Numbered from the stretch's first letter, positions 1 through 7,250 are shown. The stretch is DNA of 7,424 nt from Flavobacterium sp. (GCA_024709705.1 JANJWE010000004.1:1-7424), one strand, 5' to 3'. Program-made: numbers and translations. Notes: generated from the letters alone by a model not told the origin.

Positions 1-119
1 GATACAGTAATGGTTATTTGATCATTTACATTGAATGTTGCCGGTGTAATAGTAACTTGGGCAAAAACAATAGAAGTAAAAAAGGTAAGTAAAAAAGTAA
101 AAAGGTACGTTTTTTTCAT
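1..119 (-). CDS. N-terminal part of an exported protein, possibly a secreted alpha-amylase (gene runs off the window)
   Basis: Reading leftward from an ATG at 117-119, the frame stays open for 39 codons to the window edge. The first residues are MKKTYLFTFLLTFFTSIVFA followed by Q: a lysine start, a hydrophobic core and a VFA/Q site typical of signal peptidase I. There is no lipobox cysteine, so it is probably not a SusF-type surface lipoprotein. The mature start (QVTITPATFNVNDQITITV) looks like a beta-sandwich strand pattern. Similar starts occur, from memory, in flavobacterial secreted alpha-amylase-like proteins encoded next to susCDE. It lies 66 bases downstream of susE on the same strand, beyond a terminator, and no separate promoter is visible in the gap. 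The catalytic part is outside the window, so the enzyme assignment is a guess. That it is a real exported protein is well supported. Confidence 0.72.
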   Translation of the reverse strand, partial: MKKTYLFTFLLTFFTSIVFAQVTITPATFNVNDQITITV

Positions 120-139
120 AGCTGAAAATTTAAAATGAT

Positions 140-169
140 AAAAAAGGGCTGTAGGAAACAGCCCTTTTT
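140..169 (-). terminator. Rho-independent terminator after susE
   Basis: Bases 141-152 and 158-169 form a perfect 12-base-pair inverted repeat around a 5-base loop. The core is GGGCTGT/ACAGCCC, flanked by an A run and a T run. Read leftward, the stem is followed by a run of six T (140-145 on the complement), as expected for a terminator of the susCDE transcript. It starts 16 bases past the susE stop codon. The A/T arms make it formally bidirectional, although no rightward gene ends here. It lies between susE and the next leftward gene, so that gene is either fed by read-through or has a promoter I cannot identify. Confidence 0.88.
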
Positions 170-185
170 AAATAATATTAAGAAA

Positions 186-1229
186 CTATTGAGCAATTAA
201 CTCATAGGTGTATGCTCTTGGGTTACTCAAGTCTAATCTAACCAAATAAGTACCAGCTGCATCTAAAATCAAATCTGGTCCATCATAAGTCAAATTATCT
301 GTACTTCCACCTAAATTGATAGTCCAAGCATTATTTGCTCTAAATTTATAACCACCAGCTGTCATTGTTACAGTTCCTTCCCATTTCAATGTACTTGGAT
401 TATAAGTTAAAACAGTGCTGTTATCCCATCCACCTGGTGTAGCTGCTCCAACAATTCCCCAAACTGTTACATCTGTAGAATAAACCAAAGTTGTTGTGTT
501 AGCACGAACTCTGTAATATCCTGGAGATGCTATACAATCTGTTTCACCAGATTCTGCTAAAACTCCAGAGAAAGAACCGTCATCACCCCAGTCTGTATTA
601 CCCCAATTGAAAGCACCAGACTCACTTGGTCCGACAAACTTATAACCACCGTCTAACCAAATATATCCCTCATAATCTGTAGCTCCAAATCCTGAAGCTG
701 CAATACGTGGAGCTGTAGGTGGGTTCCAACCTTGGTGATTTCCAGTTACAGCTAACTTGGGCAACTCTGTTGTATATGAAGTAACTAAAACAGTAATAAC
801 ATTTGAATACACAGGCTGACTGTCAACAGTTCCTGTTGTAGCTTTGATACGGATATCTAATCCCTCTTCAACAAAAGGAGTTAAACCTGCAGCACCTGCA
901 GCACCATTCAATTCAGCTACAGACCAAGTAATATTTGTACCGGTTGTATTTCCAGCAATAACAATTGATTCGAAATCTGAACCTGCTTTTGCTACTTCAA
1001 TGTCATAGCTTACTGCAGTTGGAGTTCCATAATCTGCTTCACTCCAACTAACTGTTAATGCTGGATTGTTTTGTAAAGCAGGAGTTAATTCAATTGAAGT
1101 ACCACCGTCTGGTGTTAAAATTGAGAAACTGCTAGGCGGAGTTAAAAACATTAGATCTTGTTCGTCTTCACAAGACCAAAACCCAATAGAAACTAGGGTT
1201 AACATTAATATTTTAAAAGTATTTTTCAT
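186..1229 (-). CDS. susE: SusE-like outer membrane starch-binding lipoprotein
   Basis: This 347-residue protein has a lipoprotein signal peptide ending in FWSC, with Cys20 as the lipidated residue. It is followed by the acidic stretch EDEQD, which resembles the Bacteroidota lipoprotein export signal for surface display. Residues about 27-150 match the SusE N-terminal immunoglobulin-like domain (LTPPSSFSIL, then a segment rich in SW and YDIEV). Two carbohydrate-binding repeats follow, at about 157-250 and 257-347. They share a GW[N/D] motif (167-169 and 267-269), a GGYKF motif (194-198 and 292-296) and a G-Y-x-V-R strand (237-241 and 326-331, the second GTYLVR). Aromatic residues such as Trp209, Trp214 and Trp302 are candidates for sugar stacking. 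The role is glucan binding at the cell surface beside SusCD. It lies 28 bases after susD and is the last gene before the terminator. It is slightly shorter than the roughly 390-residue Bacteroides SusE, with the usual domain order. Confidence 0.92.
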   Translation of the reverse strand: MKNTFKILMLTLVSIGFWSCEDEQDLMFLTPPSSFSILTPDGGTSIELTPALQNNPALTVSWSEADYGTPTAVSYDIEVAKAGSDFESIVIAGNTTGTNITWSVAELNGAAGAAGLTPFVEEGLDIRIKATTGTVDSQPVYSNVITVLVTSYTTELPKLAVTGNHQGWNPPTAPRIAASGFGATDYEGYIWLDGGYKFVGPSESGAFNWGNTDWGDDGSFSGVLAESGETDCIASPGYYRVRANTTTLVYSTDVTVWGIVGAATPGGWDNSTVLTYNPSTLKWEGTVTMTAGGYKFRANNAWTINLGGSTDNLTYDGPDLILDAAGTYLVRLDLSNPRAYTYELIAQ

Positions 1230-1257
1230 TTTTGTTAATTTTTAAATTAGTCAAGTA

Positions 1258-2859
1258 TTAATAACCTGGGTTTTGAGTTAAGTTTGGATTCGAAGCCAAA
1301 GAAGCTTCAGGAATTGGATACAATCGCATATGAGCAGGAATAGATATTCCATTACTTCCATTTCCTTTCCAAGCCCAATTGTATGTTCCTCCCGTGTATC
1401 GGTTAAATCGAATTAAATCTTGTCTTCTGTGAGCTTCCCAATGTAATTCTCTTGCTCTTTCATCTAAGATAAAATCTAATGTTAAAGCACTTTGTGTGAT
1501 ATTAGCAGTTTGAGAACCATTATTTGCTCTTTCTCTCAATGCATTCACATAATTCACAGCGGTACCTATAGATGCATTTCCAGCTCCTCTAACAGCACAC
1601 TCAGCATACATTAAATATACATCTGCTAAACGGAAGAGAGGAAAATCTGTATCAACAAATGTTGAATTTGGACCCGGAATTCCTGTAGATGAAACATTGG
1701 AAAACTTAGACAAAATGAAACCAGAATCTCTATCTGCTATATCTGTAATATCAATGTTTCTTACTCCTGAAATAATTGTATTTCGGGCATCATTAGTAAA
1801 CTGAGCACCCTCAAACTTTTGAACAAACTGTTTTCTTAAACGAAGAGCTCCTCCCCAACCTCCGGCACCTACACCTAGAGATTCTCCATTTTGCTCAATC
1901 GAACCAACAGATCCATTAATCATTACTGTTGTAGGTCCAAAATTTTGAGTTAAAATTCCATCCGATTGAATCGCAAAAATCATTTCTGGAGATAAATGAT
2001 TATCTGCTTTAAAATTATTTAAGTAATTTGGATTCAAAGCATATCCTCCTGCAATAATAGCATTACATTGATCTACACACTGAGTGTATTTGTTTTGATT
2101 AATGTATACTTCGGCATTCAAATACATTTTTGCTAAAATCATTCGAGCAAAAGCTTGATCAAGTCTACCGGATTCGTTAGTTCTTGGAGCTTTCAAATCT
2201 GGAATAATAGCCAATAATTCTGACTCAATAAAATCAAAAAGTTGTTGTCTGTTGTACTCTGGACCTGCTGTATTCAAAGGATCGGCTTCAGTTACAAATG
2301 TAGCTTTACCAAACAAGTCCATCAGGTGGTAGTAAGCCAAGGCTCTCAATGCACGTACTTCTTGTCTGTAAACAGCAATTTCTGCAACATCTTGTGGATT
2401 TGTAACTCCGTACGAACTTAACTTAGCTGGTGTAGATTCTCTTAAATATTCATTGGCAAGAGCAACTTGGAACATCGCTCTACCATACATCCCTCTGATA
2501 ATGGGGTTGGCGGCATTCCAAATATTTCTCTGAATTTCTCGAGTTCCTGGGTCATTTTCATAACTCCAAATTACTTCATCGGTAGCTAAGTCTTGCATGT
2601 ACCACAATACCCTACCGTATTGACTTGTACCGGCATCGATTCCTCCAATGTTTGAAGAACCAGCACCGTCTGTACCTGTCAAGGACAAGTTTCCATAAAC
2701 CCCCGCTAATGCTCTTTTATGAGCTCCGGGCTGTGAATAAAACTCCTGTAATGTCTGAGATAAAGGATCTTCAGGAGTAATATCCAGGTCATCCACACAC
2801 GAATGCATAAAAAATGCAATCCCCAGCAGAGTGACAAATTTAAAATTCATTTTTTTCAT
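1258..2859 (-). CDS. susD: SusD-like glycan-binding lipoprotein (RagB/SusD family)
   Basis: The protein has 533 residues, close to the usual 500-560. The signal peptide ends in MHSC, with Cys21 as the lipidated residue, followed by acidic VDDLD, consistent with surface export. The N-terminal SusD domain covers about 22-230, with the TPR-like helix EVRALRALAYYHLMDLFG at 167-184. The RagB/SusD C-terminal domain covers about 290-533, with RLADVYLMYAEC (410-421), DERARELHWEAHRRQDLIRF (466-485) and the near-universal ending LYPIP...NPNLTQNPGY (513-533). SusD forms the lid over the SusC barrel and captures oligosaccharides. It begins 11 bases after the susC stop codon, so the two are co-transcribed. 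Met1 is taken as start, but Met4 is an equally usable start three codons later and would leave the signal peptide intact. Linkage to susE and a LacI regulator points to an alpha-glucan substrate, but the binding residues were not checked. Confidence 0.97.
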   Translation of the reverse strand: MKKMNFKFVTLLGIAFFMHSCVDDLDITPEDPLSQTLQEFYSQPGAHKRALAGVYGNLSLTGTDGAGSSNIGGIDAGTSQYGRVLWYMQDLATDEVIWSYENDPGTREIQRNIWNAANPIIRGMYGRAMFQVALANEYLRESTPAKLSSYGVTNPQDVAEIAVYRQEVRALRALAYYHLMDLFGKATFVTEADPLNTAGPEYNRQQLFDFIESELLAIIPDLKAPRTNESGRLDQAFARMILAKMYLNAEVYINQNKYTQCVDQCNAIIAGGYALNPNYLNNFKADNHLSPEMIFAIQSDGILTQNFGPTTVMINGSVGSIEQNGESLGVGAGGWGGALRLRKQFVQKFEGAQFTNDARNTIISGVRNIDITDIADRDSGFILSKFSNVSSTGIPGPNSTFVDTDFPLFRLADVYLMYAECAVRGAGNASIGTAVNYVNALRERANNGSQTANITQSALTLDFILDERARELHWEAHRRQDLIRFNRYTGGTYNWAWKGNGSNGISIPAHMRLYPIPEASLASNPNLTQNPGY

Positions 2860-2870
2860 AGTCTTTTATA

Positions 2871-5798
2871 TTAAAATTTCACGTTTGCTCCAAACAAGAA
2901 TTGTCTTTGTCTAGGATAGATTGTAGCATCAATACCACCAGTAATTTCAGGATCTAAACCGCTATATTCTGTAATAATAAATGGATTCTGAACCGTTGTG
3001 AATAATCGCAATGAAGCTTTTCCTCCTAACCAATTTGGGAAAGTATAACCCACTGTAGCATAATCCATTCGTAAGAATGAACCATTTTCAATAAACATAT
3101 CCGATAAAACGTTTTCTCCATTTTGTTGGATGAAACCGGTGTTTAAATAATTGGTAGAAATATTTTCTAAAGATTGCCCTTCTAATAAAGTACTTGAATA
3201 AGATCTGGTAGAATTGATAGTATTCAAAATACGGTTACCAAAACTAGCTCTTAAGTTAAACCCTAAATCAAAATTCTTATAATTTAAAGTAGTTGAAAAA
3301 CCTAACAATAAATCCGGATCAGGATTTTTGTAGATGTATCTATCTTCACCACTTATAATTCCATCACCATTCAAGTCGGCAAAAGCTCCTTCAATAGGTG
3401 CACCACTTTGATCGTATAGTTGTTTGTATACAAAAAACGAATTTGGAGTAAATCCTTCTTGTAAAATTTGAGAAGTACCTCCTGTTCCGGCTCCAGTAAA
3501 TCCGGTGAATAAAGGAGTTCCTAAAGCTACTTTATCAATTCTTCTTTCAAATTTTGTAGCATTTAAATTTACATTCCAATTAAAGTTCTCTTTACGAATT
3601 ACATCATAACCTATAGAGAACTCAACCCCTTTTGTACTCATATCTCCAATATTTTGTGGCCCTTGGTTTGAGAAGTTACCTCCATCGGCAAAAGCAGCAA
3701 CTTGGAATAAGTCATATGATTTTTTATAGAAGAAATCCAATGATCCACTTAATCTATTCTCAAAAAATCCGTAATCAAGACCTGCGTTGTAGGTGTAAGT
3801 TTCTTCCCATTTAAGTGGACCATTTGCTGCAGGTACACCTACAGGATAACTTACGCCGCCAATAACATATTGTGAATTAGGGTCTCCTAAATTGTATTGA
3901 GGCAAGTAAAATAATGCATCAGGAATTGCTTGTTGACCGGTAATACCCCAACCTAAACGCAATTTCAAATCAGACAATTTTGTAGTGTTTTTAAAGAAAT
4001 CCTCTTTCAACTTCCAGGCAAAAGCTACAGCAGGGAAATTACCCCAACGGTTTTCTTCACCAAATCTTGAAGTACCGTCACGGCGATAGGTTAAAGTTAA
4101 AAGATATTTATCTTTAAAGTTAAAATTAGTTCTACCAAAGAAACCAATTAAAACGACATCTGGGTCAGCGAAAGCTCCAGGCACGTCAGCCGCATTATTT
4201 CTGTTTCTGGTAAAATTTCCTTCAAATTCAAACTTTTGATATGAATAACCAGCTGTTGCTTCAAAATCTAAATTGTTAAATGATTTGTTATATACAAAAT
4301 AGGAATCAAAAAGCTTATTTTTTCTGGTATTTTCAGAATACGAATCTACACCATAAAGCGTAGTTCCGTTGATAAATCCGGTTAATGCATTTCTACCTAC
4401 CAAAATTCTTCTTTCCCCATCTTCTTGGTCAAAACCTAAATTAACAACGGCTCTTAATTCTGGTAAGAAATGAAACTTATAATCAACTTCTAGGTTACCA
4501 AAAAATCTGTTATTTATACCTCTGTCATTGGTTTGAAGCAATTGAGCCACAGGATTTCGGGTAGCTGGTGCCAAAAAGTTAGCTGTACTAGGACCGTTTC
4601 TGTACTCAAAAAAACCATCATAAGGAGATGAAGCATCGTATACCGGCTGTGTAGGGTCAAAACGAACAGCTGCACCTTCTACACCTGCTGCAAATCTATT
4701 TCTTTGATTTGTATAATTTGCCGCTAATCTAACTTTCAAGTGACCTTCAAAAAACTCAGGAGACATATTTAAAGCTACTGAATTTCTGGTAAAAGCATTG
4801 GTTAAACGCAAACCTTCTTGATAGGTGTTACCAACAGATAAACGCGTTGGAATTCTGTTGAATAAATTCCCTTTTAAAGACAAGTTATTATCCACAAAAT
4901 CGGTACGTCTATAAATTTCTTCTTGCCAATCGGTATTAGCAACACCCAATCTATTAATCATATCTTGAGTACCCACTTCATTTATCAAAGCTCTAAATTC
5001 ATTAGCAGAAAAAACATCTACTTTATTGAATTTGCGACCCGTACCGTATTGAAAATTGTATTCTACTTGTAGTGATTTCCCAGCTCTTTTAGTAGTAATA
5101 ATGATAACTCCATTGGAAGCTCGTGAACCATAGATTGCTGTAGCAGAAGCATCTTTTAAAACCGTAAAACTTTCAATGTCATTTGGATTAAGAGAAGCCA
5201 ATACAGATGTAGATCCTTCTCCTGTTCTGTTATCCAGTGGTAATCCATCAATTACAATAAGAGGGTCATTTGAAGCCAATAACGAGGCTCCCCCTCTAAT
5301 TCTAATTTCAGATCCTGAACCTGGAGCACCACTCGTGTTGATAGTAACACCGGCAACTTTACCATTCAATAAATTCTCTGCCGTTACGTTGGCACCTTTA
5401 TTAAAATCTTTGGTTGAAACTGTAGTTACAGACCCGGTAGCATCTTTTCTTTTTACCGTTCCGTATCCCACAGAAACAAGGGTTACTTCATCCAACAAAG
5501 TTGAATCTTCTTCCAAAGAAACAGACAAGGTAGATTGTGAAGTGTAAGTTACAGAAACCGTTTTGAATCCTAAAAAAGAAAATTCAATAACATCTCCGCT
5601 TTTTAATTTTGACAGCGTAAAATTACCATCAAAATCAGTTGTGGCACCATTAGTAGTACCTTTGACAATTACGTTTACTCCAGGAAGCGGTTGACCGGAT
5701 GCTTTATCCGTGACATTCCCTTTCAAAGTGCTCTGTGCCAACATTGTAAGCGGCAAGAGAAGCAACGTAATGAACAACTTTTTAGAAATTGTTTTCAT
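2871..5798 (-). CDS. susC: SusC-like TonB-dependent outer membrane oligosaccharide transporter
   Basis: This is a 975-residue barrel protein, normal for the SusC/RagA family. A cleavable signal peptide (1-21, ending TMLA before Gln22) precedes a carboxypeptidase-D-like beta-sandwich (about 24-97, with PLPGVNVIVKGT and TDFDGNF). The TonB-box region (LDEVTLVSVGYGTVKR, 102-117) follows. The plug domain spans about 117-238, with IRIRGG (165-170), DPLIVIDGLPL (178-188) and the SusC signature LKDASATAIYGSRASNG (214-230). The 22-stranded barrel fills the rest and ends in ANVKF with a terminal Phe, as expected for barrel assembly. An EF-hand-like loop, DLNGDGIISGED, lies at 808-819. The protein imports glycan oligomers with energy from TonB-ExbBD and pairs with the adjacent SusD. 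It is the first gene of the leftward operon, with a leader of roughly 60 bases. The starch/maltodextrin substrate is inferred from context. Confidence 0.97.
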   Translation of the reverse strand: MKTISKKLFITLLLLPLTMLAQSTLKGNVTDKASGQPLPGVNVIVKGTTNGATTDFDGNFTLSKLKSGDVIEFSFLGFKTVSVTYTSQSTLSVSLEEDSTLLDEVTLVSVGYGTVKRKDATGSVTTVSTKDFNKGANVTAENLLNGKVAGVTINTSGAPGSGSEIRIRGGASLLASNDPLIVIDGLPLDNRTGEGSTSVLASLNPNDIESFTVLKDASATAIYGSRASNGVIIITTKRAGKSLQVEYNFQYGTGRKFNKVDVFSANEFRALINEVGTQDMINRLGVANTDWQEEIYRRTDFVDNNLSLKGNLFNRIPTRLSVGNTYQEGLRLTNAFTRNSVALNMSPEFFEGHLKVRLAANYTNQRNRFAAGVEGAAVRFDPTQPVYDASSPYDGFFEYRNGPSTANFLAPATRNPVAQLLQTNDRGINNRFFGNLEVDYKFHFLPELRAVVNLGFDQEDGERRILVGRNALTGFINGTTLYGVDSYSENTRKNKLFDSYFVYNKSFNNLDFEATAGYSYQKFEFEGNFTRNRNNAADVPGAFADPDVVLIGFFGRTNFNFKDKYLLTLTYRRDGTSRFGEENRWGNFPAVAFAWKLKEDFFKNTTKLSDLKLRLGWGITGQQAIPDALFYLPQYNLGDPNSQYVIGGVSYPVGVPAANGPLKWEETYTYNAGLDYGFFENRLSGSLDFFYKKSYDLFQVAAFADGGNFSNQGPQNIGDMSTKGVEFSIGYDVIRKENFNWNVNLNATKFERRIDKVALGTPLFTGFTGAGTGGTSQILQEGFTPNSFFVYKQLYDQSGAPIEGAFADLNGDGIISGEDRYIYKNPDPDLLLGFSTTLNYKNFDLGFNLRASFGNRILNTINSTRSYSSTLLEGQSLENISTNYLNTGFIQQNGENVLSDMFIENGSFLRMDYATVGYTFPNWLGGKASLRLFTTVQNPFIITEYSGLDPEITGGIDATIYPRQRQFLFGANVKF

Positions 5799-5828
5799 AG
5801 AGTTTGTTTAAGTTAAAAATTGTGTTTT

Positions 5829-5851
5829 GAGCTTGTATTTTATACTTCGAA
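5829..5851 (+). repeat. Copy 1 of a shared leader motif (susC side)
   Basis: The + strand reads GAGCTTGTATTTT, then TA, then ACTTCGAA. The same 21 bases without the extra TA occur at 7171-7191 in the MFS leader. Here the motif lies in the predicted susC 5' leader but in reverse orientation relative to that gene. It contains the small inverted repeat GTAT-TTT-ATAC and the palindrome TTCGAA. A regulator-binding site shared by the two transport genes is one reading. The function is unknown. Confidence 0.6.
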
Positions 5852-5852
5852 T

Positions 5853-5895
5853 GTTAAATTTAAGCAAATTTTTCAATATTCAGAAAGAACACATG
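5853..5895 (-). promoter_or_regulatory. Candidate susC promoter
   Basis: Read leftward, two overlapping -7 candidates are visible. AAAATTTG (complement of 5865-5872) matches TAnnTTTG except for its first base, and it has an ATG at the expected -33 position exactly 19 bases upstream (consensus TTG). TAAATTTA (complement of 5855-5862) misses only the last base but has a poor -33. I slightly favour the first, which would start transcription near 5859 and give a leader of about 60 bases. Neither matches fully, which would fit a promoter that needs an activator. Confidence 0.45.
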
Positions 5896-5907
5896 TTAAA
5901 TAGAAGG

Positions 5908-5921
5908 CGAAAACGTTTTCG
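5908..5921. promoter_or_regulatory. LacI-family operator palindrome
   Basis: CGAAAACGTTTTCG is a perfect 14-base palindrome with the central CG step typical of operators bound by LacI/GalR-family proteins. It lies between the divergent susC and lacI-type genes and is the only such site seen in the window. It sits just upstream of the predicted -33 elements of both promoters: two bases from the lacI-side TTG, and about 55 bases before the favoured susC start. The obvious ligand is the regulator encoded at 6025. Location upstream of, rather than over, the promoter cores could mean activation of susC instead of simple repression. Confidence 0.82.
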
Positions 5922-5923
5922 TG

Positions 5924-5953
5924 TTGAAAACTTTTAGAATAATCATATATTTT
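5924..5953 (+). promoter_or_regulatory. Promoter of the LacI-family regulator gene
   Basis: TTG at 5924-5926 is followed by exactly 19 bases and then TATATTTT at 5946-5953, which matches the Bacteroidota -7 element TAnnTTTG at seven of eight positions. The predicted start near 5959 gives a leader of about 65 bases. The operator palindrome ends two bases before the -33 TTG, so the regulator probably controls its own gene. Confidence 0.65.
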
Positions 5954-6024
5954 AGGTGAAAAATTCCGATTCTGAAAAATATCAATTACCTTTATTCACA
6001 AATTTTTATTCCAGAAAATAAATC

Positions 6025-7050
6025 ATGAAGAGAAAAGTAACTTTAAAACAAATTGCAAAAGAATTGGATGTTTCTATCTCAACCGTTTCAAAATCCTTAA
6101 AAGACAGTCCGGAAATAAGTGAAGATACCCGTCAAAAAGTTCAAGCTTTTGCCAAATTATATAATTACAAACCCAACAATATTGCTTTAAGTCTAAAAAA
6201 CAAAAAAACAAAAACCATTGGCATTATAATTCCTGAAATCGTTCATCATTTTTTTGCCACTGTAATTAGCGGAGTTGAAAATGTTGCCAATGAACATGGT
6301 TATAATGTTATCGTTTGCTTGTCGGATGAATCTTTTGATAAAGAAGTAATTAACATGGAAATGTTGGCCAATGGTAGTATCGATGGATTCATCATGTCTT
6401 TGTCTAAAGAAACCCAACAAAAAAAAGATTTTCACCATATAACTGAGGTCATCAATCAAGGCATGCCGGTAGTTATGTTCGACCGCGTTACAAACGATAT
6501 TTTATGTGACAAGGTTATTATTGATGACAGTCAAGCCGCTTATCAAGCGGTAAAAACACTCGTAAATAAAGGTTACAAAAAAATCGCTTTAATTACCACT
6601 GTTGATTATGTAAGTGTTGGCAAACTTCGTACAGAAGGATACATAAAAGCGTTGCAAAATAGTGATATTAAAATAGATGAAAACCTGATTCTTAAAATTG
6701 AAGACATTGATCATTGTGATGAAGCTATAGAAAATTTAATAAACCATCAGGAAATTGAAGCTATTTTTGCAGTAAATGAACTGTTTGCGGTTACAGCTAT
6801 CAAAGCGTCTCTTAAAATAGGATTGAAAGTTCCCGAAGATATTGCAGTAATTGGTTTTACTGACGGAATCATTTCAAAATATTCTTCACCAAGTATTACT
6901 ACGGTAAGTCAAAACGGAATAAAAATGGGGGGTAAAGCCGCCAAAATGCTAATTGAAAGATTGGAAAGAGAAGATGAAGATGACGAACATTACAGAACTG
7001 AAGTTATTGAAACGCATTTGGTAGAACGAGAATCTACGCCAACGTTGTAG
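6025..7050 (+). CDS. LacI/GalR-family transcriptional regulator of the PUL
   Basis: The protein has 341 residues, standard for the family. The N-terminal helix-turn-helix is at 5-27 (VTLKQIAKELDVSISTVSKSL), followed by the third helix and YNYKPN (46-51). The hinge segment NNIALSLKNKKT (51-62) keeps the leucine (Leu57) that enters the minor groove at the central CG in LacI-type complexes. A periplasmic-binding-protein-like sensor domain follows (about 64-341), with IGIIIPEI (65-72), GFIMSLS (121-127), VVMFDR (149-154), VIIDD (164-168), IALITT (187-192), the conserved P-E-D-I-A-VIGF-D segment (270-280) and TTV (292-294). It is divergent from susC, with a matching operator in between, and precedes a sugar transporter gene. 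It probably binds a maltose-like sugar or phosphosugar. Whether it represses or activates cannot be read from the sequence. The ligand is inferred from context only. Confidence 0.96.
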   Translation: MKRKVTLKQIAKELDVSISTVSKSLKDSPEISEDTRQKVQAFAKLYNYKPNNIALSLKNKKTKTIGIIIPEIVHHFFATVISGVENVANEHGYNVIVCLSDESFDKEVINMEMLANGSIDGFIMSLSKETQQKKDFHHITEVINQGMPVVMFDRVTNDILCDKVIIDDSQAAYQAVKTLVNKGYKKIALITTVDYVSVGKLRTEGYIKALQNSDIKIDENLILKIEDIDHCDEAIENLINHQEIEAIFAVNELFAVTAIKASLKIGLKVPEDIAVIGFTDGIISKYSSPSITTVSQNGIKMGGKAAKMLIERLEREDEDDEHYRTEVIETHLVERESTPTL

Positions 7051-7126
7051 CTACCATATAAATTTGATTTACAGGGTTTTAAAAAATCTAAATTTCAAAT
7101 CCAACTTTCATAAATTTTTTAAAAAA

Positions 7127-7157
7127 ATAGTTTCACTTAAAAAAAAAACTATATTTG
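7127..7157 (+). promoter_or_regulatory. Promoter of the MFS transporter gene
   Basis: TATATTTG at 7150-7157 is a full match to the Bacteroidota -7 consensus TAnnTTTG. TAG at 7128-7130, 19 bases upstream, is a two-of-three match to the -33 TTG. An A/T tract (7113-7128) lies directly upstream and could act like an UP element. The expected start near 7163 gives a leader of about 87 bases. An inverted repeat, ATAGTTT (7127-7133) and AAACTAT (7146-7152), overlaps both elements and might be an operator, though in such A/T-rich sequence it may be chance. Confidence 0.7.
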
Positions 7158-7170
7158 TACTTAATTATCA

Positions 7171-7191
7171 GAGCTTGTATTTTACTTCGAA
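7171..7191 (+). repeat. Copy 2 of the shared leader motif (MFS side)
   Basis: GAGCTTGTATTTT followed by ACTTCGAA repeats the element at 5829-5851 with a two-base deletion and no other change. Here it is in the same orientation as the gene and begins 14 bases after the last base of the -7 element, within the first part of the predicted transcript. Copy 1 lies the same 14 bases from its favoured -7 element, measured along susC. Confidence 0.6.
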
Positions 7192-7201
7192 CCTAAGTTT
7201 T

Positions 7202-7250
7202 GATAAGCCATAAATCGCTTATCGTATTAATATTTAACTAATTACGATAA
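7202..7250 (+). promoter_or_regulatory. Alternative hairpins in the MFS leader, reaching the start codon
   Basis: GATAAGC (7202-7208) pairs perfectly with GCTTATC (7217-7223) around an 8-base loop. TTATCGTA (7219-7226) pairs perfectly with TACGATAA (7243-7250), whose last base is the A of the ATG. The stems share 7219-7223, so only one can form at a time. The second would cover the ribosome-binding area. This has the geometry of a translational switch, but both stems are short and A/U-rich, and no known riboswitch family was recognised. Confidence 0.4.

Noticed and set aside
186..1229. The two similar halves of the SusE C-terminal region as a recent DNA duplication
   Set aside because: The repeats share only short motifs at the protein level and no long DNA identity; tandem starch-binding modules are normal for SusE/SusF proteins.
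3632..3814. 60-codon open frame on the + strand
   Set aside because: It lies wholly inside susC on the opposite strand and has no recognisable signal or domain; it is a shadow of the real gene.
5176..5547. 123-codon open frame on the + strand
   Set aside because: It is antisense to the well-conserved plug and carboxypeptidase-D-like domains of SusC; its composition reflects the complement of that coding sequence.
6193..6459. 88-codon open frame on the - strand
   Set aside because: It is antisense to the sensor domain of the LacI-family gene, with no promoter or family resemblance.
7060..7095. Possible terminator hairpin after the regulator gene (AAATTTGATTT with AAATC-T-AAATTT)
   Set aside because: The stem is almost all A/T, has a bulged T at 7089 and a 13-base loop, and is not followed by a T run. 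In such A/T-rich DNA this can be chance, so no terminator is called between the regulator and the MFS gene.
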